NCBI RefSeq assembly: GCF_026191185.1
Contig: NZ_JAPHOV010000001.1
Location: forward strand, 1,545,001-1,609,000
From: Legionella sp. PATHC032
GTDB lineage: Bacteria; Pseudomonadota; Gammaproteobacteria; Legionellales; Legionellaceae
Direction of reading: 5' to 3'
Length of the DNA stretch: 64,000 nt
Under the pieces are notes generated by a model, which did no database searches, was not told where the DNA came from, and saw only the letters and a program-made list of their open reading frames with translations. This document shows, in pieces, positions 27,556 through 38,410 of this stretch; position 1 is the stretch's first letter, and each line of letters opens with the position of its first letter. The translations under genes were made by a program, and so were the position numbers.

Positions 27556-29004
27556 TTAATTTACCATCCACATAGCCATAAAATCACTTACTTTCATAGA
27601 TGATAGTGTGTTAGTGTCGCTCATGGTATGAATAATTCTTTCAACCATGTCAGTAGAAAACCTTGTACTCAGATTACGTTTGAATTTAGACATTAAAACA
27701 GGAATTCCCTCTTCTCGTCTACGTTTATGACCAATTGGATATTCTATAGTTATTAGTTCGCTTTCTGAGCCATCTTTAAAGATAATTCTCATGCTGTTAG
27801 CTATTGAGCGCTTTTCAGGATCATGATAATCGCGTGAAAATTGTTCATTTTCTGTTACGTGCATTTTAGCTCGTAAAGCATCTATTCTGGGATCTGAGGC
27901 AACATCGTCTTCATAATGTTCCGCTTTTAAATCGCCAAAGAGAAGTCCTACTGCAACCATATATTGCAAACAGTGATCTCTGTCAGCAGGATTATATAAA
28001 GCGCCTTGTTTACTTATTATTCTTATTGCCGATTCATGAGTAATTAATTCAATTCGAGAGATATCATCTAATCTATTTTTTACTATAGGATGTAATTTTA
28101 CTGCGCATTCGACAGCGGTTTGTGCATGAAATTCAGCAGGATATGATAGCTTGAATAATACATTTTCCATCACATAACTGCCATAAGGGCGTTGAAATTT
28201 GAAGTATTTTTTACCAAATAACACGTCATAAAATCCCCATGTTTGCGCAGTCAAGGCACTTGGGTATCCCATTTCCCCCGCTTTAGCAATTAAAGCCAAA
28301 CGAACTGCGCGGGAAGTCGCATCTCCTGCTGCCCATGATTTCCTTGAACCTGCATTGGGAGCATGTCTATAAGTTCTCAAGCTTTGCCCATCCACAAAAA
28401 CTTGTGAGAGAGTTCTTAGCATCATATCACGATCTGCTCCAAACAAATGAGCAGCAACAGCGGCACTTGCTACTTTTACTAATATGACATGATCAAGGCC
28501 GACGCGATTGAAGCTATTTTCCAGTGCCAGGCAGCCTTGAATTTCATGTGCTTTAATCATTGCCGTAAGCACATCTTGCATCAGAATAGGGGGACGTCCA
28601 TGATTACAATTTTCTCGACACAAATAATCAGCAACGGCCAAAATAGCACCTAAATTATCAGAAGGATGCCCCCATTCTGCAGCAAGCCAAGTATCATTAA
28701 AGTCTAGCCAACGTATCATCGTACCAATGTTAAAGGCAGCTTGAACTGGATCCAATTCATAATTAGTGCCTGGTACTCTCGCGCCTCCAGGAAGAGTTGC
28801 TCCAGGTACTATAGGCCCCATCAATTTGGTACATTCTTGAAAGTTAAGGGCCAATATGCCACATCCAAGTGTATCCATTAAACATAATCGTGCAGTCTCA
28901 TAGGCCTGGACACTATCAATTTTTTTGTTTAATACATAATCAGCTATATCGGTTATAACCTGATCATAATCTGGCTTAACATTATCCTCTACATAATTGT
29001 GCAT
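27556..29004 (-). CDS. prpD: 2-methylcitrate dehydratase (MmgE/PrpD family)
   Basis: PrpD dehydrates 2-methylcitrate in the propionate-degrading methylcitrate cycle. The 482-residue product matches the family through [44 protein letters not shown] and the C-terminal [15 protein letters not shown]. The ATG at 29004 has GAGG five bases upstream, in the last codons of prpC; the in-frame TTG at 29022 is less likely. It follows prpC directly, with one base between the stop and this ATG. prpB is not in the window. Confidence 0.92.
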   Translation of the reverse strand: MHNYVEDNVKPDYDQVITDIADYVLNKKIDSVQAYETARLCLMDTLGCGILALNFQECTKLMGPIVPGATLPGGARVPGTNYELDPVQAAFNIGTMIRWLDFNDTWLAAEWGHPSDNLGAILAVADYLCRENCNHGRPPILMQDVLTAMIKAHEIQGCLALENSFNRVGLDHVILVKVASAAVAAHLFGADRDMMLRTLSQVFVDGQSLRTYRHAPNAGSRKSWAAGDATSRAVRLALIAKAGEMGYPSALTAQTWGFYDVLFGKKYFKFQRPYGSYVMENVLFKLSYPAEFHAQTAVECAVKLHPIVKNRLDDISRIELITHESAIRIISKQGALYNPADRDHCLQYMVAVGLLFGDLKAEHYEDDVASDPRIDALRAKMHVTENEQFSRDYHDPEKRSIANSMRIIFKDGSESELITIEYPIGHKRRREEGIPVLMSKFKRNLSTRFSTDMVERIIHTMSDTNTLSSMKVSDFMAMWMVN

Positions 29005-29005
29005 A

Positions 29006-30124
29006 TTAACCTCGTGTCTCAATAGCAGGAAATGGCCTGGAATCTGGGCCTATATATTCTGAAGTAGGTCTTATTAGCTTATTATTTGCTCTTTGCTCAA
29101 ATACATGCGCAGACCATCCTGTGATGCGTGACATCACAAAAATGGGGGTAAATAAATGTGTTGGTATGTCGCAGTAATGATAAGCAGATGCGCTATAAAA
29201 ATCCAGATTGGGAAATAATTTTTTCTCTTGCCGCATGATTTCTTCAATACGTTCTGAAATGTGATATAAAAGGAGGTTTCCTTTTTCTTCACCCAATCTA
29301 AATGACCATTTCTTAATAATATCTGAACGGGGATCACAAGTGGTATACACCCTATGCCCAAATCCCATAATCAGTTCTTTGCTGGCAAGCATTTGCTTTA
29401 TGCCTATTGCTGCTTCATCAGGGGTTTTAAAGCGCTCAATTAACTCCATAGCTGCTTCATTAGCACCACCATGCAAAGGACCACGCAATGTTCCTATAGC
29501 ACTTGTGATTGCTGAATAAAAATCTGCCAGTGTTGCAGCTGTAACTCTTGCAGCAAAGGTAGAAGCATTAAATTCATGTTCAGCATACAAAATTAATGAG
29601 ACATTCATCATATCGGTTTCTATTTTGCTGGGCTTGCGTCCGTGTAATAAAGCGAGAAAGTGTCCGCCTGTTGTGTTTTCTTCACTTAAGCCAGAGATTT
29701 CTTTATTTTTGAAATGATATGCATACCAATAACACATTATTCCTGGGAAAAGAGCTAGCAAACGATCTGCTATTTCATATTGTTGCTTAAAATTATCTTC
29801 AGGTTCGATAGTACCCAAAAAAGAACACGCTGTTCGCAGTACATCCATTGGATGAGTATTTTTAGGTATAAGCTTCAAAACCGTTTTAAGCACATCAGGT
29901 ATATTTCTTAGATTAACCAGTTTTTTTATATATACATCAAGTTCTTTTTGGGTGGGAAGTTCACCATAATGAAGCAGATAAGCAACTTCCTCAAAACTTG
30001 CATATTCAGCCAGATCATTTATTGAATAGCCTCTGTAATTTAATCCCTTGCCTGCCAGTCCAACTGTGGCAATTGCTGATTGACCAGCAACTACACCGGC
30101 TAAACCTCCACTTTTGCTACTCAT
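29006..30124 (-). CDS. prpC: 2-methylcitrate synthase (citrate synthase family)
   Basis: PrpC condenses propionyl-CoA with oxaloacetate. The 372-residue product is of the short citrate synthase type. It has [11 protein letters not shown] (first catalytic His), [15 protein letters not shown] (second His) and the catalytic Asp in [16 protein letters not shown] and the length of about 370 residues, together with adjacency to prpD, favour methylcitrate synthase over the main GltA. A strong ribosome site (GGAGGAAG) precedes the ATG. The 215 bp upstream, before the phzF-like gene end, should contain the promoter. Confidence 0.9.
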   Translation of the reverse strand: MSSKSGGLAGVVAGQSAIATVGLAGKGLNYRGYSINDLAEYASFEEVAYLLHYGELPTQKELDVYIKKLVNLRNIPDVLKTVLKLIPKNTHPMDVLRTACSFLGTIEPEDNFKQQYEIADRLLALFPGIMCYWYAYHFKNKEISGLSEENTTGGHFLALLHGRKPSKIETDMMNVSLILYAEHEFNASTFAARVTAATLADFYSAITSAIGTLRGPLHGGANEAAMELIERFKTPDEAAIGIKQMLASKELIMGFGHRVYTTCDPRSDIIKKWSFRLGEEKGNLLLYHISERIEEIMRQEKKLFPNLDFYSASAYHYCDIPTHLFTPIFVMSRITGWSAHVFEQRANNKLIRPTSEYIGPDSRPFPAIETRG

Positions 30125-30339
30125 TTTCTTCCTCCATCAGTTGGTCTAGTTTTTATTTCTAGTGCAGTCAAAATTGCTGCGTATTTTTTTATTATTACTG
30201 AACTCTGAAGCGGTTGATTATTTTACCTTATTCTCTTAGAGAGAATTCTTTTTGGAATGGATATTGTTATCATGCTCCATTAGTTCCTAAATGGGTTTTA
30301 TATTATGCTTCAATGATGAATGCATCTCAATCGATTTTA

Positions 30340-31125
30340 TTAAATTACTAAATGTCCACGTAGATACCATCGACAATGGCCAGATATTAATACTCTATTC
30401 CTCTGGAGCTCACAATATAACTCCCCTTTTCTGTGTAATCCCTGGACAGCATATAGGTTAGTTTTATTGAGTTTTTCTGCCCAAAAAGGAGCTAATATGC
30501 AATGTGCTGAGCCGGTAACAGGATCTTCTGAAATGCTGTGTTTGGGATAAAAACATCGAGAACAGAAATCGGCTTCTGTTGTTGTCGATGTCACAATGAT
30601 TCCTCTTCTGGGGAGTTTTGCTAAAGAAAGCAAATCGATTTGCAAATTTCGAATCTGTGATTCATGTTCAAGTAAAACCAGGTAATCAAGATCTGTTTCA
30701 AATACCTCTATGGCCGGTTGATCCAATAGTGATAGAATTGCGTCTGGTGAAGGAGTTTTTTTATAATCTATTCTTGGAAAATTCAGAACAAACTTTTCTT
30801 TTTTCTTTTCTACTGTAATTTGCCCGCTGGAGTGATGAAAAACAATAGAATCACCATGTCCTTTATCTGACTCAAGTAATGCAAATCCTGCTGCTAAAGT
30901 CGCATGTCCTGACAGACTAATTTCCCCATTAGAAGTAAACCAACGAATATGAAAATCTTGGTCATCTTTTATAATAAAAGCGGTTTCTGCCAAAGTATTT
31001 TGCGCAGCAATAGCCTTTAATAGCTCATCATTTAGCCAATCATCAAGAATACAAACCGCAGCCGGATTACCATGGAAGACTTTATCCGTAAAAGCATCTA
31101 TTTGATAAAACTCAATATTATGCAC
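30340..31125 (-). CDS. PhzF-family isomerase-like protein
   Basis: This 261-residue protein has the diaminopimelate-epimerase-like fold of the PhzF family. Hallmarks are FYQIDAFTDKVFHGNPAAVC at the N-terminus, the AQNTLAETAFI segment that carries the family's catalytic Glu, and HCILAPFWAEKL with SEDPVTGSAH in the second half. PhzF itself isomerises a phenazine precursor. Most bacterial relatives, this one included, sit outside phenazine clusters and have unknown substrates. The gene is single, with gaps of 82 bp upstream and 215 bp downstream. Confidence 0.9.
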   Translation of the reverse strand: MHNIEFYQIDAFTDKVFHGNPAAVCILDDWLNDELLKAIAAQNTLAETAFIIKDDQDFHIRWFTSNGEISLSGHATLAAGFALLESDKGHGDSIVFHHSSGQITVEKKKEKFVLNFPRIDYKKTPSPDAILSLLDQPAIEVFETDLDYLVLLEHESQIRNLQIDLLSLAKLPRRGIIVTSTTTEADFCSRCFYPKHSISEDPVTGSAHCILAPFWAEKLNKTNLYAVQGLHRKGELYCELQRNRVLISGHCRWYLRGHLVI

Positions 31126-31207
31126 AATCAGCTCACATAAAAATTAAAATTATAACTGATAAAGAAAGTTGAAGTTAAGTCGAATTATCAATATATCTTC
31201 AATATAC

Positions 31208-33208
31208 CTATGATCCCTGTATAATTTTTTTTCTTAAGAATCGTGCGGGCGATATAGCTTGCATCAGTTTTCTGGGTAGTATTGAAATTTCCTTATTAAT
31301 TAAACCAGCTAACCATTCAGTTGCGAGAGGTATTGTTGTTAATCCTCGTGACCCAAAAGCTGCGCACGCATATAGATTTGGATAACAAGGAGCTGCTTTA
31401 GCTATCCATCGTTTGGAATTAGATTGTAATTCTGAATAAATTTTTTTAAATTCAAATGCATTGGGGAGAGGTCCCACTATAGGCAAGTAATCTGGTGATG
31501 CGGCGCGTATACCGGCCCAGTGGTCTAATATATTTGGGGACCACATTATTTCAGGTGCTATCCGTTTTAATCGATCAAGGTTTAACTGATTATCCAGAGC
31601 ATTAAGTTCGGGTTCAGATGTCCCAATATCATAAGTTGCGCCAACTCTATGACTATTATTTAATGCCGGTAAAACATGTCCTTCACCACATAAAGGAATC
31701 TTCAACTTTAAACTCTCTTGCGTTGATTGAATCGTAGTCATTTGTCCTCTAATCGCTTTTACAGGCAAATGATTGGTTTCTTGAAAATAATTTACTTGTT
31801 GTCCATTTGCCAAAATTAGTACAGAGGCTTCGATGTTATTAACCACCCAGTTTTTTTGATTATAATCAATAGATTGAACTCTATTGCCAGTGATTAGAGA
31901 AATCTTTTTATTGTTAATCAGTATGTTGCATAGTTTAGGGGAGTTAATCCAGCCGGAAGATGGAATAAATAAGCCACCACATGGCAAGGATAGTCCTGAT
32001 AATTCAACAGATTGTTTTTCGTCCACTAATTGCCCTAGTTCAGGGTATACTTCTAGCCAATTAATAAGACTTTGCTGGTTTGCTTTTTCCTTCTCATTAT
32101 GTGCTAACAACAAAGAGCCTTTTAATTCACCAATGTCATAATGTTTCAATAGTTCCTTGTAAACGTAATTAGCATAAAGAAACGAATAAAGCATAAATTG
32201 AGTAAAGGGTGATTTATAGGTGGACAATTTAGGGAATAATACAGCCTGTTGATTTGCTGATCCAGCGCACCCTACCTTCTCTTTTTCTTCTAATATGGTC
32301 ACTTCCCAGCCACGTTTAGCGAGACTATTTGCAATAAAACAACCTGCAAGCCCTCCTCCAACAACTAGTGCTGATCTTTCATTCTTTGTAACAGGATAGC
32401 TTATGTGCCATGGGGTATGACGATTTTTTTTTGAACTTGCATGGGCTTTTTCATAACAAGCGCATATCATGTGTCGTTTGGGTCCAAACCCTTTTCTTTT
32501 TTCAATAACAAACCCTGCATTGGTTAAAGCAGTTTTTACAATACTGGAAGCGGAATAGGTAGCCACTGTAGTGCCTTCTTTAGATAACATGGCAATGACA
32601 GTGAGCAGATTATCAGACCACATGGATTGGTTTTTTGATGGTGCAAAGCCATCCAGGTACCAGGCATTAACATAGGATTCTCTCAATTGTTGTTCAAGAT
32701 TATTGTCTCCACAGAACAGTAATTGCTCATAGCACTCCAGCACATCTCCTAGCATTAATGTTAAAGTAATCTGGTTGTTACTAAATGTTAGATGATGATA
32801 ACCAGGTGTTAAAACAGGATAGTGTTCTATTAATTTTTCAGCCTGTACACTCAGTTCTGGCCATTTTTGTAAGCATTTGATTAGGTCATTTTTTTTTAAT
32901 GGATGTTTTTCACAAGAAATATAATGTAAGCGAGCGTTTTGAGGTGCAAATTTTTTCCATAGTTTCCAGGTTAATAAGAAATTCATACCTGTACCGAAAC
33001 CAGTTTCCGCGATTGTAAATATGTTTGATTCATCAGCTGGTAATTGTTGCCAACGATTAATCAAATTATTACCTTCGAGAAAAACATAAAGACTTTGATT
33101 AATTCCGCTTTCAGCAGAATAATAAATATCATCAAATTGTAAGGAATACGGCAGATCATCACGCCAATCAATATCTGCCGTTATAATTGGGACAAAGGGG
33201 CTACTCAC
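31208..33208 (-). CDS. mnmC: Bifunctional tRNA mnm5s2U34 enzyme (methyltransferase plus FAD oxidoreductase)
   Basis: MnmC carries out the last two steps of mnm5s2U34 formation in tRNA: removal of the carboxymethyl group and methylation. The 666-residue product has the N-terminal methyltransferase (about 1-240; [18 protein letters not shown] and [15 protein letters not shown]). The FAD-dependent C-terminal domain begins with [19 protein letters not shown] near residue 277 and ends with [20 protein letters not shown]. The start is a GTG overlapping the end of the transporter gene by 8 bp. Length and domain order match E. coli MnmC. Confidence 0.96.
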   Translation of the reverse strand: MSSPFVPIITADIDWRDDLPYSLQFDDIYYSAESGINQSLYVFLEGNNLINRWQQLPADESNIFTIAETGFGTGMNFLLTWKLWKKFAPQNARLHYISCEKHPLKKNDLIKCLQKWPELSVQAEKLIEHYPVLTPGYHHLTFSNNQITLTLMLGDVLECYEQLLFCGDNNLEQQLRESYVNAWYLDGFAPSKNQSMWSDNLLTVIAMLSKEGTTVATYSASSIVKTALTNAGFVIEKRKGFGPKRHMICACYEKAHASSKKNRHTPWHISYPVTKNERSALVVGGGLAGCFIANSLAKRGWEVTILEEKEKVGCAGSANQQAVLFPKLSTYKSPFTQFMLYSFLYANYVYKELLKHYDIGELKGSLLLAHNEKEKANQQSLINWLEVYPELGQLVDEKQSVELSGLSLPCGGLFIPSSGWINSPKLCNILINNKKISLITGNRVQSIDYNQKNWVVNNIEASVLILANGQQVNYFQETNHLPVKAIRGQMTTIQSTQESLKLKIPLCGEGHVLPALNNSHRVGATYDIGTSEPELNALDNQLNLDRLKRIAPEIMWSPNILDHWAGIRAASPDYLPIVGPLPNAFEFKKIYSELQSNSKRWIAKAAPCYPNLYACAAFGSRGLTTIPLATEWLAGLINKEISILPRKLMQAISPARFLRKKIIQGS

Positions 33209-34727
33209 ATAAAGCTACTCTTTCAGTTACCTCTATGCCAGACTGTTTAAAGTTATTCAAATTTTTTTCTTTGATCAACTTTCTTAGTTTAGGCACTAAA
33301 ATGAAAAGTATAACGGATGATCCTATTGCAAACAAACCAAGCATCAAAAAGACATGACTGTAACCCTCATTGGTCAATAAAGGAGAAGTACTTTCTTGAC
33401 CGATAATCATTAAATTTGAGCTATAACTTGATAGAGTAGCACCAACCCCGGTATTAAGCATCCACATTCCCATCATAACTCCCTGGAGAGAAGTTGGGGC
33501 TAATGCTCCTATCATGGCATAACCAATTGGTGATATTAGAAGTTCGCCAATACTTTGTAATATAAAGCTTGCTACTACCCAACCCGGATTAACCATACCA
33601 TACTGATTCGCGTAATTAATACCTATTGGTAAGATAGCAAAAGCAACCCCTATAAAAAATAATGCGAAAGCGAATTGAGTAGGAATATTTATCTGAGATC
33701 CATTTTGGCGCATTCTGTTTAATATAAACCCTAATAGCGGGCCTCCGAATACTATGACTACAGTATTAATATTTTGAAACCACTGTGGTGGAATAATCCA
33801 ATTACCATATTGTCGTTGCACATTGTGGTCAATGAATACAGTTAACCCCATTGGACCAATTTGGTATAACATCCAAAATACAGTACCAACCAACATTAAT
33901 ACCGCAAATCCATAGATCTTATCCCTCGCTTCTTTTGTGGATTGTTGTTGAGCTAATATCAAGATTAATATGAGCATAACAATCCCAGTGATAATGACCA
34001 ATTTATTGGCCCAATCCGCATACTGCAATAATTGTCTTAAAATAAAGGGAAGTACAAAAATTAGTCCAATCCCAAATGCAGTTGCTTTTCTTTGTGCAGG
34101 TTTGTCTTTTCTTGAATAAGCAGTGTTTTTATCATGCAATTGCTGCCAGAAATAGAGACATATAAGCAAAGCGACAAGATTACCTAAACTGCTTAAAAGA
34201 AAAAGCCTTTGATAGTTTTGAGAAATCTGGAATACCCCACTGAGGCTAAATCCAATAAAAAAACCAATATTCATTCCCGCGTAATTCCATAGAAATGCGG
34301 TTTCTCTTCGAGAGTCTTCAGGTGCAAATTGCTGTGTCAGCATACAATTTACACATGTTACATTTAACCCTGAACCTGTTAAGAAAGCAGCTAAACCATA
34401 ATATAAAAAGGCTGTATTTCCTACAGAGAGCAAAACACAACCAGCAATTTGTGCTATCATCCCAACGCAAAATAACGAGCGGTTAGAGAGTAGTCTGCCA
34501 CCCCAAAAACCACCTAATAGATGCAGAGCAAAATTGTAGGCTATAAATACCCCCATTATGCTATTTGCTGTGGCTATTGGTAAACCAAGTTTACCTTTCA
34601 TGTACAATACAAGAGTTGAATAAAGAACACTAAAGCTTAAAGTAGAAACCACTTGTATAAAAAATAATGCAAACGTACCTTGGGGCATGGAACTCCATAG
34701 TCCTCTTTTTTTACTCAAAATCAACAT
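33201..34727 (-). CDS. POT/PTR-family proton-coupled peptide transporter
   Basis: This 508-residue MFS-type protein has about 14 membrane helices and belongs to the proton-dependent oligopeptide transporter family, which imports di- and tripeptides. Family features include [22 protein letters not shown] at the start, the [13 protein letters not shown] segment in helix 5, and [22 protein letters not shown] near the end. The canonical ExxER motif in helix 1 is not seen (the region reads QVVSTLSFS), so proton coupling may differ. The ATG at 34727 has a GGGAAAG site. Amino acids are the main carbon source of Legionella, which suits peptide uptake. Confidence 0.88.
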   Translation of the reverse strand: MLILSKKRGLWSSMPQGTFALFFIQVVSTLSFSVLYSTLVLYMKGKLGLPIATANSIMGVFIAYNFALHLLGGFWGGRLLSNRSLFCVGMIAQIAGCVLLSVGNTAFLYYGLAAFLTGSGLNVTCVNCMLTQQFAPEDSRRETAFLWNYAGMNIGFFIGFSLSGVFQISQNYQRLFLLSSLGNLVALLICLYFWQQLHDKNTAYSRKDKPAQRKATAFGIGLIFVLPFILRQLLQYADWANKLVIITGIVMLILILILAQQQSTKEARDKIYGFAVLMLVGTVFWMLYQIGPMGLTVFIDHNVQRQYGNWIIPPQWFQNINTVVIVFGGPLLGFILNRMRQNGSQINIPTQFAFALFFIGVAFAILPIGINYANQYGMVNPGWVVASFILQSIGELLISPIGYAMIGALAPTSLQGVMMGMWMLNTGVGATLSSYSSNLMIIGQESTSPLLTNEGYSHVFLMLGLFAIGSSVILFILVPKLRKLIKEKNLNNFKQSGIEVTERVALCE

Positions 34728-35139
34728 TATATGCTTTCCCTTGCTAGTTGAGCTCTTCTTGAATATTAACACTAACCCTTGTGGACAAATCAGAGAAAAA
34801 CCGCATTTAGTCAGATTAGTGAAAAAGTATCTAAAAATGAATTAAATATATTTTTAATCAAACTGCAGTTGTCATATTAGGCCCAATTAGAAACTTTTTA
34901 CTTATTCTGCACAAATCTGATTTTTCACCAAGATTCCATACTTGCGTTCTAGAGAATGGAATATGACATAGGGAAAAACTGCTGTCTAGTGTTTTGTTAA
35001 TTATTTAAAATTGCAGTTAACCAGCCTAATAGCTGTTCTACAATCTCATCTATATGATTTAAATTAACACCATTACCCAAGTACTGGTTTTAGTGGTTGT
35101 GCTTACTGTAACTCAAGGCAATACTGTACAATTCTGCCA
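34728..35139. other. Intergenic region between hemL and the peptide transporter
   Basis: This is 412 bp of non-coding DNA between two minus-strand genes. It probably holds the hemL 3' untranslated region and the promoter of the transporter-mnmC pair. I see no open frame with a ribosome site, no convincing tRNA-like fold and no strong hairpin. Confidence 0.45.
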
Positions 35140-36429
35140 TCAGGAATATTTTAATTGATTAAGTACTAATTCAGCAGCATCATATGTTTTTTGTATTTCC
35201 AGATCACCATGCGCACTGGAGACAAATCCAGCTTCATACATGGATGGCGCAAAATATACCCCTTGAGCAAGCATAGCATGAAAAAATTTCTTAAATAAAA
35301 CCTCATCCGAAGAAGCAACATCCAAATAATTTTCAACACTATTCTTATCTGTAAAACAAAACCCAAACATTCCACCCAATGATGCAGTAAAAAAAGGAAT
35401 GTTTGCGTTTTTAGCAGCAGCTGCTAATGCCTTAGTTAATTTATTAGTCGTATTGCTTAAATCTTCAAAAAAATTAATTTTTTCAATCTCTTTTAATGTA
35501 GCCAAACCGGCAGCCATAGCCAATGGATTTCCTGAAAGAGTACCAGCCTGATAAACAGGGCCTTCTGGTGCCAGAAAGGACATAATTTCACGTTTACCGC
35601 CTAAGGCGCCAACAGGCATACCTCCACCTATGATTTTCCCAAGTGTGGTGATATCAGGTTTAATCCCAAATAAGCCTTGTGCTCCATGTAAACCAACTCT
35701 AAATCCAGTCATGACTTCATCAAAAATTAACACAGCATTATATTGATCACAAAGCTCACGTAATCCTTTTAAAAACTCTATCTTAGGTAAAATAAATCCC
35801 ATATTGCCAGGAACAGGTTCTAGAATTACAGTGGCGATGTCGTTTGGATATTTTTCAAAGAGCTGAGCAACTTGTTCCAGATTATTGAAATCAGCTGTTA
35901 AAGTATGTTCAGTGATACTTTGTGGAATGCCCGGGGTTGAAGGAATTCCGAGAGTAAGCAAGCCAGATCCGGCTTTAACTAAGAGGCTATCGCTATGCCC
36001 ATGATAACAGCCATTAAATTTAATAAATTTATTTTTATTGGTGAATCCTCTCGCCAGGCGAATCGCAGTCATAGTTGCTTCAGTTCCTGAATTAACCATG
36101 CGAATTTTTTCTATTGATGGCATTAGAGAAGCAATTTTTTCAGCTAATTGTATTTCCAGTTCGGTTGGGGCACCGAAACTCATACCACTATGTAATACAT
36201 TATCCACTGCTTGTATCACATTGGGATGGCAATGTCCGAGGATGAGTGGACCCCATGATCCAACATAATCAATATATTGTTTATCATCTACATCCACCAG
36301 GTAGGGACCTTTACCTGATTTGAAAAAAATTGGTTCGCCTCCAACACTTTTGAAAGCTCGAACAGGTGAGTTAACACCTCCGGGAATGATTGTTTGCGCT
36401 TTATGAAATAAATCTGAAGAACGGCTCAT
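35140..36429 (-). CDS. hemL: Glutamate-1-semialdehyde 2,1-aminomutase
   Basis: HemL converts glutamate-1-semialdehyde to 5-aminolevulinate in the C5 route to heme. The 429-residue PLP enzyme shows [13 protein letters not shown] at the start, [28 protein letters not shown] (the Asp that binds PLP nitrogen) and [15 protein letters not shown] with the PLP lysine. The ATG at 36429 fits the family N-terminus ([10 protein letters not shown]); an in-frame TTG four codons upstream is less likely. A rubredoxin gene and hemJ lie just beyond its upstream region, which groups heme and redox genes. Confidence 0.96.
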   Translation of the reverse strand: MSRSSDLFHKAQTIIPGGVNSPVRAFKSVGGEPIFFKSGKGPYLVDVDDKQYIDYVGSWGPLILGHCHPNVIQAVDNVLHSGMSFGAPTELEIQLAEKIASLMPSIEKIRMVNSGTEATMTAIRLARGFTNKNKFIKFNGCYHGHSDSLLVKAGSGLLTLGIPSTPGIPQSITEHTLTADFNNLEQVAQLFEKYPNDIATVILEPVPGNMGFILPKIEFLKGLRELCDQYNAVLIFDEVMTGFRVGLHGAQGLFGIKPDITTLGKIIGGGMPVGALGGKREIMSFLAPEGPVYQAGTLSGNPLAMAAGLATLKEIEKINFFEDLSNTTNKLTKALAAAAKNANIPFFTASLGGMFGFCFTDKNSVENYLDVASSDEVLFKKFFHAMLAQGVYFAPSMYEAGFVSSAHGDLEIQKTYDAAELVLNQLKYS

Positions 36430-36833
36430 AGAAAATCCCAAAAATGATAAACTTTAGACAAGCATCAGTTATTATTTCTAATGTTCAAGATATTTCAGAA
36501 ATTCACCTGTATATTTCTTCTGTACACTCTTCCTGATTGACGAAATAATGATTTTACTAAAAACTCTATAATAAAAAAATTAGACTGATAAACCTGTGGC
36601 TAGGAAATATTACAAGTATTTCATGAATATTGCCAGTGCATGGGGGGGTAAAAACAATCTCAGATTGAAATTGGATATGAAGTTTAATTTTAGCAAGCCT
36701 GTGTCAATTTTCGATGAGGTTATAACGTTCATTATATGGTTTAATTTAAAATTTGTTGTGATATTAAAGCAGGTTTAACTTTACATAATCATCAACAGTA
36801 GATAAATTAGCACTTTTTTATTGAGTTTAGACT
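36430..36833. other. Intergenic region between divergent hemL and rubredoxin genes
   Basis: This is 404 bp of AT-rich DNA that must carry the promoters of both divergent genes. A 60-codon open frame with a GTG start at 36596 is present, but it has no ribosome site and an implausible composition, so I do not call it. A short palindrome CAATCT-C-AGATTG occurs near 36655. No other structure stood out. Confidence 0.45.
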
Positions 36834-37010
36834 ATGCAAGAGTACAAAAGATACATTTGTGTTATTTGTGGTTTTATTTATGATGAGGCTGAGGGTTGGC
36901 CAGAAGATGGCATTGAACCAGGCACACGATGGGAAGATGTTCCTGAAAACTGGTTTTGTCCTGATTGTGGCGCTGGAAAAGAAGATTTCGAAATGGTTGA
37001 AATGGATTAA
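36834..37010 (+). CDS. Rubredoxin
   Basis: This small gene encodes a 58-residue rubredoxin, an electron carrier with one iron bound by four cysteines. The ligands are Cys9 and Cys12 (CVIC) and Cys42 and Cys45 (CPDC), with the usual [19 protein letters not shown] loop and the aromatic Trp residues between. Length and spacing are typical of aerobic proteobacterial rubredoxins. Its TAA overlaps the TAA of hemJ on the other strand (TTAA), so the two genes converge with a 4-bp overlap. Its redox partner is unknown; no rubredoxin reductase is next to it. Confidence 0.95.
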   Translation: MQEYKRYICVICGFIYDEAEGWPEDGIEPGTRWEDVPENWFCPDCGAGKEDFEMVEMD

Positions 37011-37429
37011 AATGGCTTTACAACCACCAACAAAACAATGCCTACCAGCAGCAATGTAGGCATTTCATTAAAAAAACGATAAAAACGAGAGCTTTTTGTA
37101 TTATTTCCAAGGGCAAAAGCTTTAAGGTAGTGACCACAAATTAAGTGATATATCCATAAGAGCAAAACCAGTGCAAGCTTCATATGCATCCACCCTGCTT
37201 TAAGATAATAAGATAAATTGTAAGTTAATAACCACAACCCAAGAAGTGAGGTTGCAAGGGCTGCAGGCCATGTAATCCCATAATATAATCTTCTTTCCAT
37301 TATTTTAAACCGATCCACACTAATTTTATCTTGTGATTCAGCGTGATATACATAGAGCCGTGGTAAATAAAACAAGCCTGCGAACCAGGCTACCAGGGCG
37401 ATAATATGAAAGGCTTTAATAAATAACAT
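37007..37429 (-). CDS. hemJ: HemJ-type protoporphyrinogen IX oxidase
   Basis: HemJ (UPF0093) is the membrane protein that oxidises protoporphyrinogen IX in many bacteria without HemG or HemY. The 140-residue product has four membrane helices, the conserved His in [25 protein letters not shown] (near residue 8), and [14 protein letters not shown] in the third helix with the conserved Lys. The C-terminal [20 protein letters not shown] is typical. It starts 2 bp after terC, with AAAAAGAG in the terC tail as ribosome site, so these two are cotranscribed. Confidence 0.9.
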   Translation of the reverse strand: MLFIKAFHIIALVAWFAGLFYLPRLYVYHAESQDKISVDRFKIMERRLYYGITWPAALATSLLGLWLLTYNLSYYLKAGWMHMKLALVLLLWIYHLICGHYLKAFALGNNTKSSRFYRFFNEMPTLLLVGIVLLVVVKPF

Positions 37430-37431
37430 AC

Positions 37432-38163
37432 TTATTCTCTTTTTAATTTTTTACGCTTTACACGCTCATTTTTAATCAAGTTGAGAGATTCAACTGCTAA
37501 TGAAAAACCCATAGCAAAATACAAGTATCCTCTGGGCACGTGGAATTCAAAACCATCAGCTACTAAAACTGTCCCTATTAAAATTAAATAACTAAGCGCC
37601 AGCATTTTAATGGTAGGATGTTCGCTAATAAATTTACTTACAGGCTCACTCGCCCAAATCATAATGATAATTGCGATGGTAATTGCCACTGCCATGACTG
37701 TAAAATGAGATGTTAGTCCTACGGCTGTGAGAACACTATCCAAAGAAAATATAATGTCAAGCAATGCGATTTGAATAACAACCCCTCTGAATGTTGCGGA
37801 TGAAGAAACATTTTTTGAAACAGGTTCCATTAATGGTTCATTCATAACGTCCTGATGAATTTCATCTGTTGATTTCCAAATTAAAAACACACCTCCTAAT
37901 ATCAGGAACAGGTCACGCGCAGAAAAAACCAGACTGCCTATTGTCAGGATTGGTTTTACCAATTTAACTAAAAATACTGCTGAGCCTAATAAAAGAAGTC
38001 GTGTCATCCAGGCAAATGTTAAGCCCCATCTTCTCGCTTTTTTTCTCTTTTCAAGTGGTAATTTTTCTGTAAGGATTGATAGAATAACCAGATTATCTAT
38101 TCCAAGAACAACTTCAAGAATAATCAAAGCAGTTAAACTAAGGCCTATATCAATAAAATCCAT
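37432..38163 (-). CDS. TerC-family membrane protein
   Basis: This 243-residue protein has about seven membrane helices and the TerC family pattern: ALIILEVVLGIDNLVILSIL in helix 1, a paired IALLDIIFSLDSVLTAVGL in the second half, and charged loops KRKKARRWGL and KNERVKRKKLK. Acidic residues within helices (LGIDN, FSLDS) are characteristic. TerC proteins have been linked to tellurite resistance and, more recently, manganese export and metallation of secreted proteins; which applies here is not known. An AGGA site lies seven bases before the ATG. hemJ follows directly. Confidence 0.9.
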   Translation of the reverse strand: MDFIDIGLSLTALIILEVVLGIDNLVILSILTEKLPLEKRKKARRWGLTFAWMTRLLLLGSAVFLVKLVKPILTIGSLVFSARDLFLILGGVFLIWKSTDEIHQDVMNEPLMEPVSKNVSSSATFRGVVIQIALLDIIFSLDSVLTAVGLTSHFTVMAVAITIAIIIMIWASEPVSKFISEHPTIKMLALSYLILIGTVLVADGFEFHVPRGYLYFAMGFSLAVESLNLIKNERVKRKKLKRE

Positions 38164-38392
38164 TTATTATCCTAATAAAATGCAAGATATATTATTTTCT
38201 CTAAAATATTTGTAAAGGTAAATGATTCACTTTGATCATTTGCTTCGTTATAATTGCCTGGTGTTAGCAATTTAGATTTCATAGCCATCTGAAAAGTTAC
38301 GTGTTAACTTTATAGAATTGAATGTTTATGTTAAGTAAATCGTAAACTTGCAGGATAATTGAAAACACAACCGAATTACTGTTTAATCAATT

Positions 38393-38410
38393 AAGAGAGA
38401 AACAACAATC
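38393..38410 (+). promoter_or_regulatory. Ribosome binding site and probable AUC start of pcnB
   Basis: AAGAGAGA (38393-38400) is followed after seven bases by ATC (38408-38410), the reading frame of pcnB. Between the preceding in-frame stop (TAA at 38384) and the first conventional start (TTG at 38468) there is no ATG or GTG. The TTG lacks a good ribosome site. The placement therefore favours initiation at AUC. Confidence 0.6.

Noticed and set aside
36596-36778. A 60-codon open frame with GTG start between hemL and rubredoxin
   Set aside because: No ribosome site, no recognisable protein character, AT-rich chance composition in a divergent promoter region.
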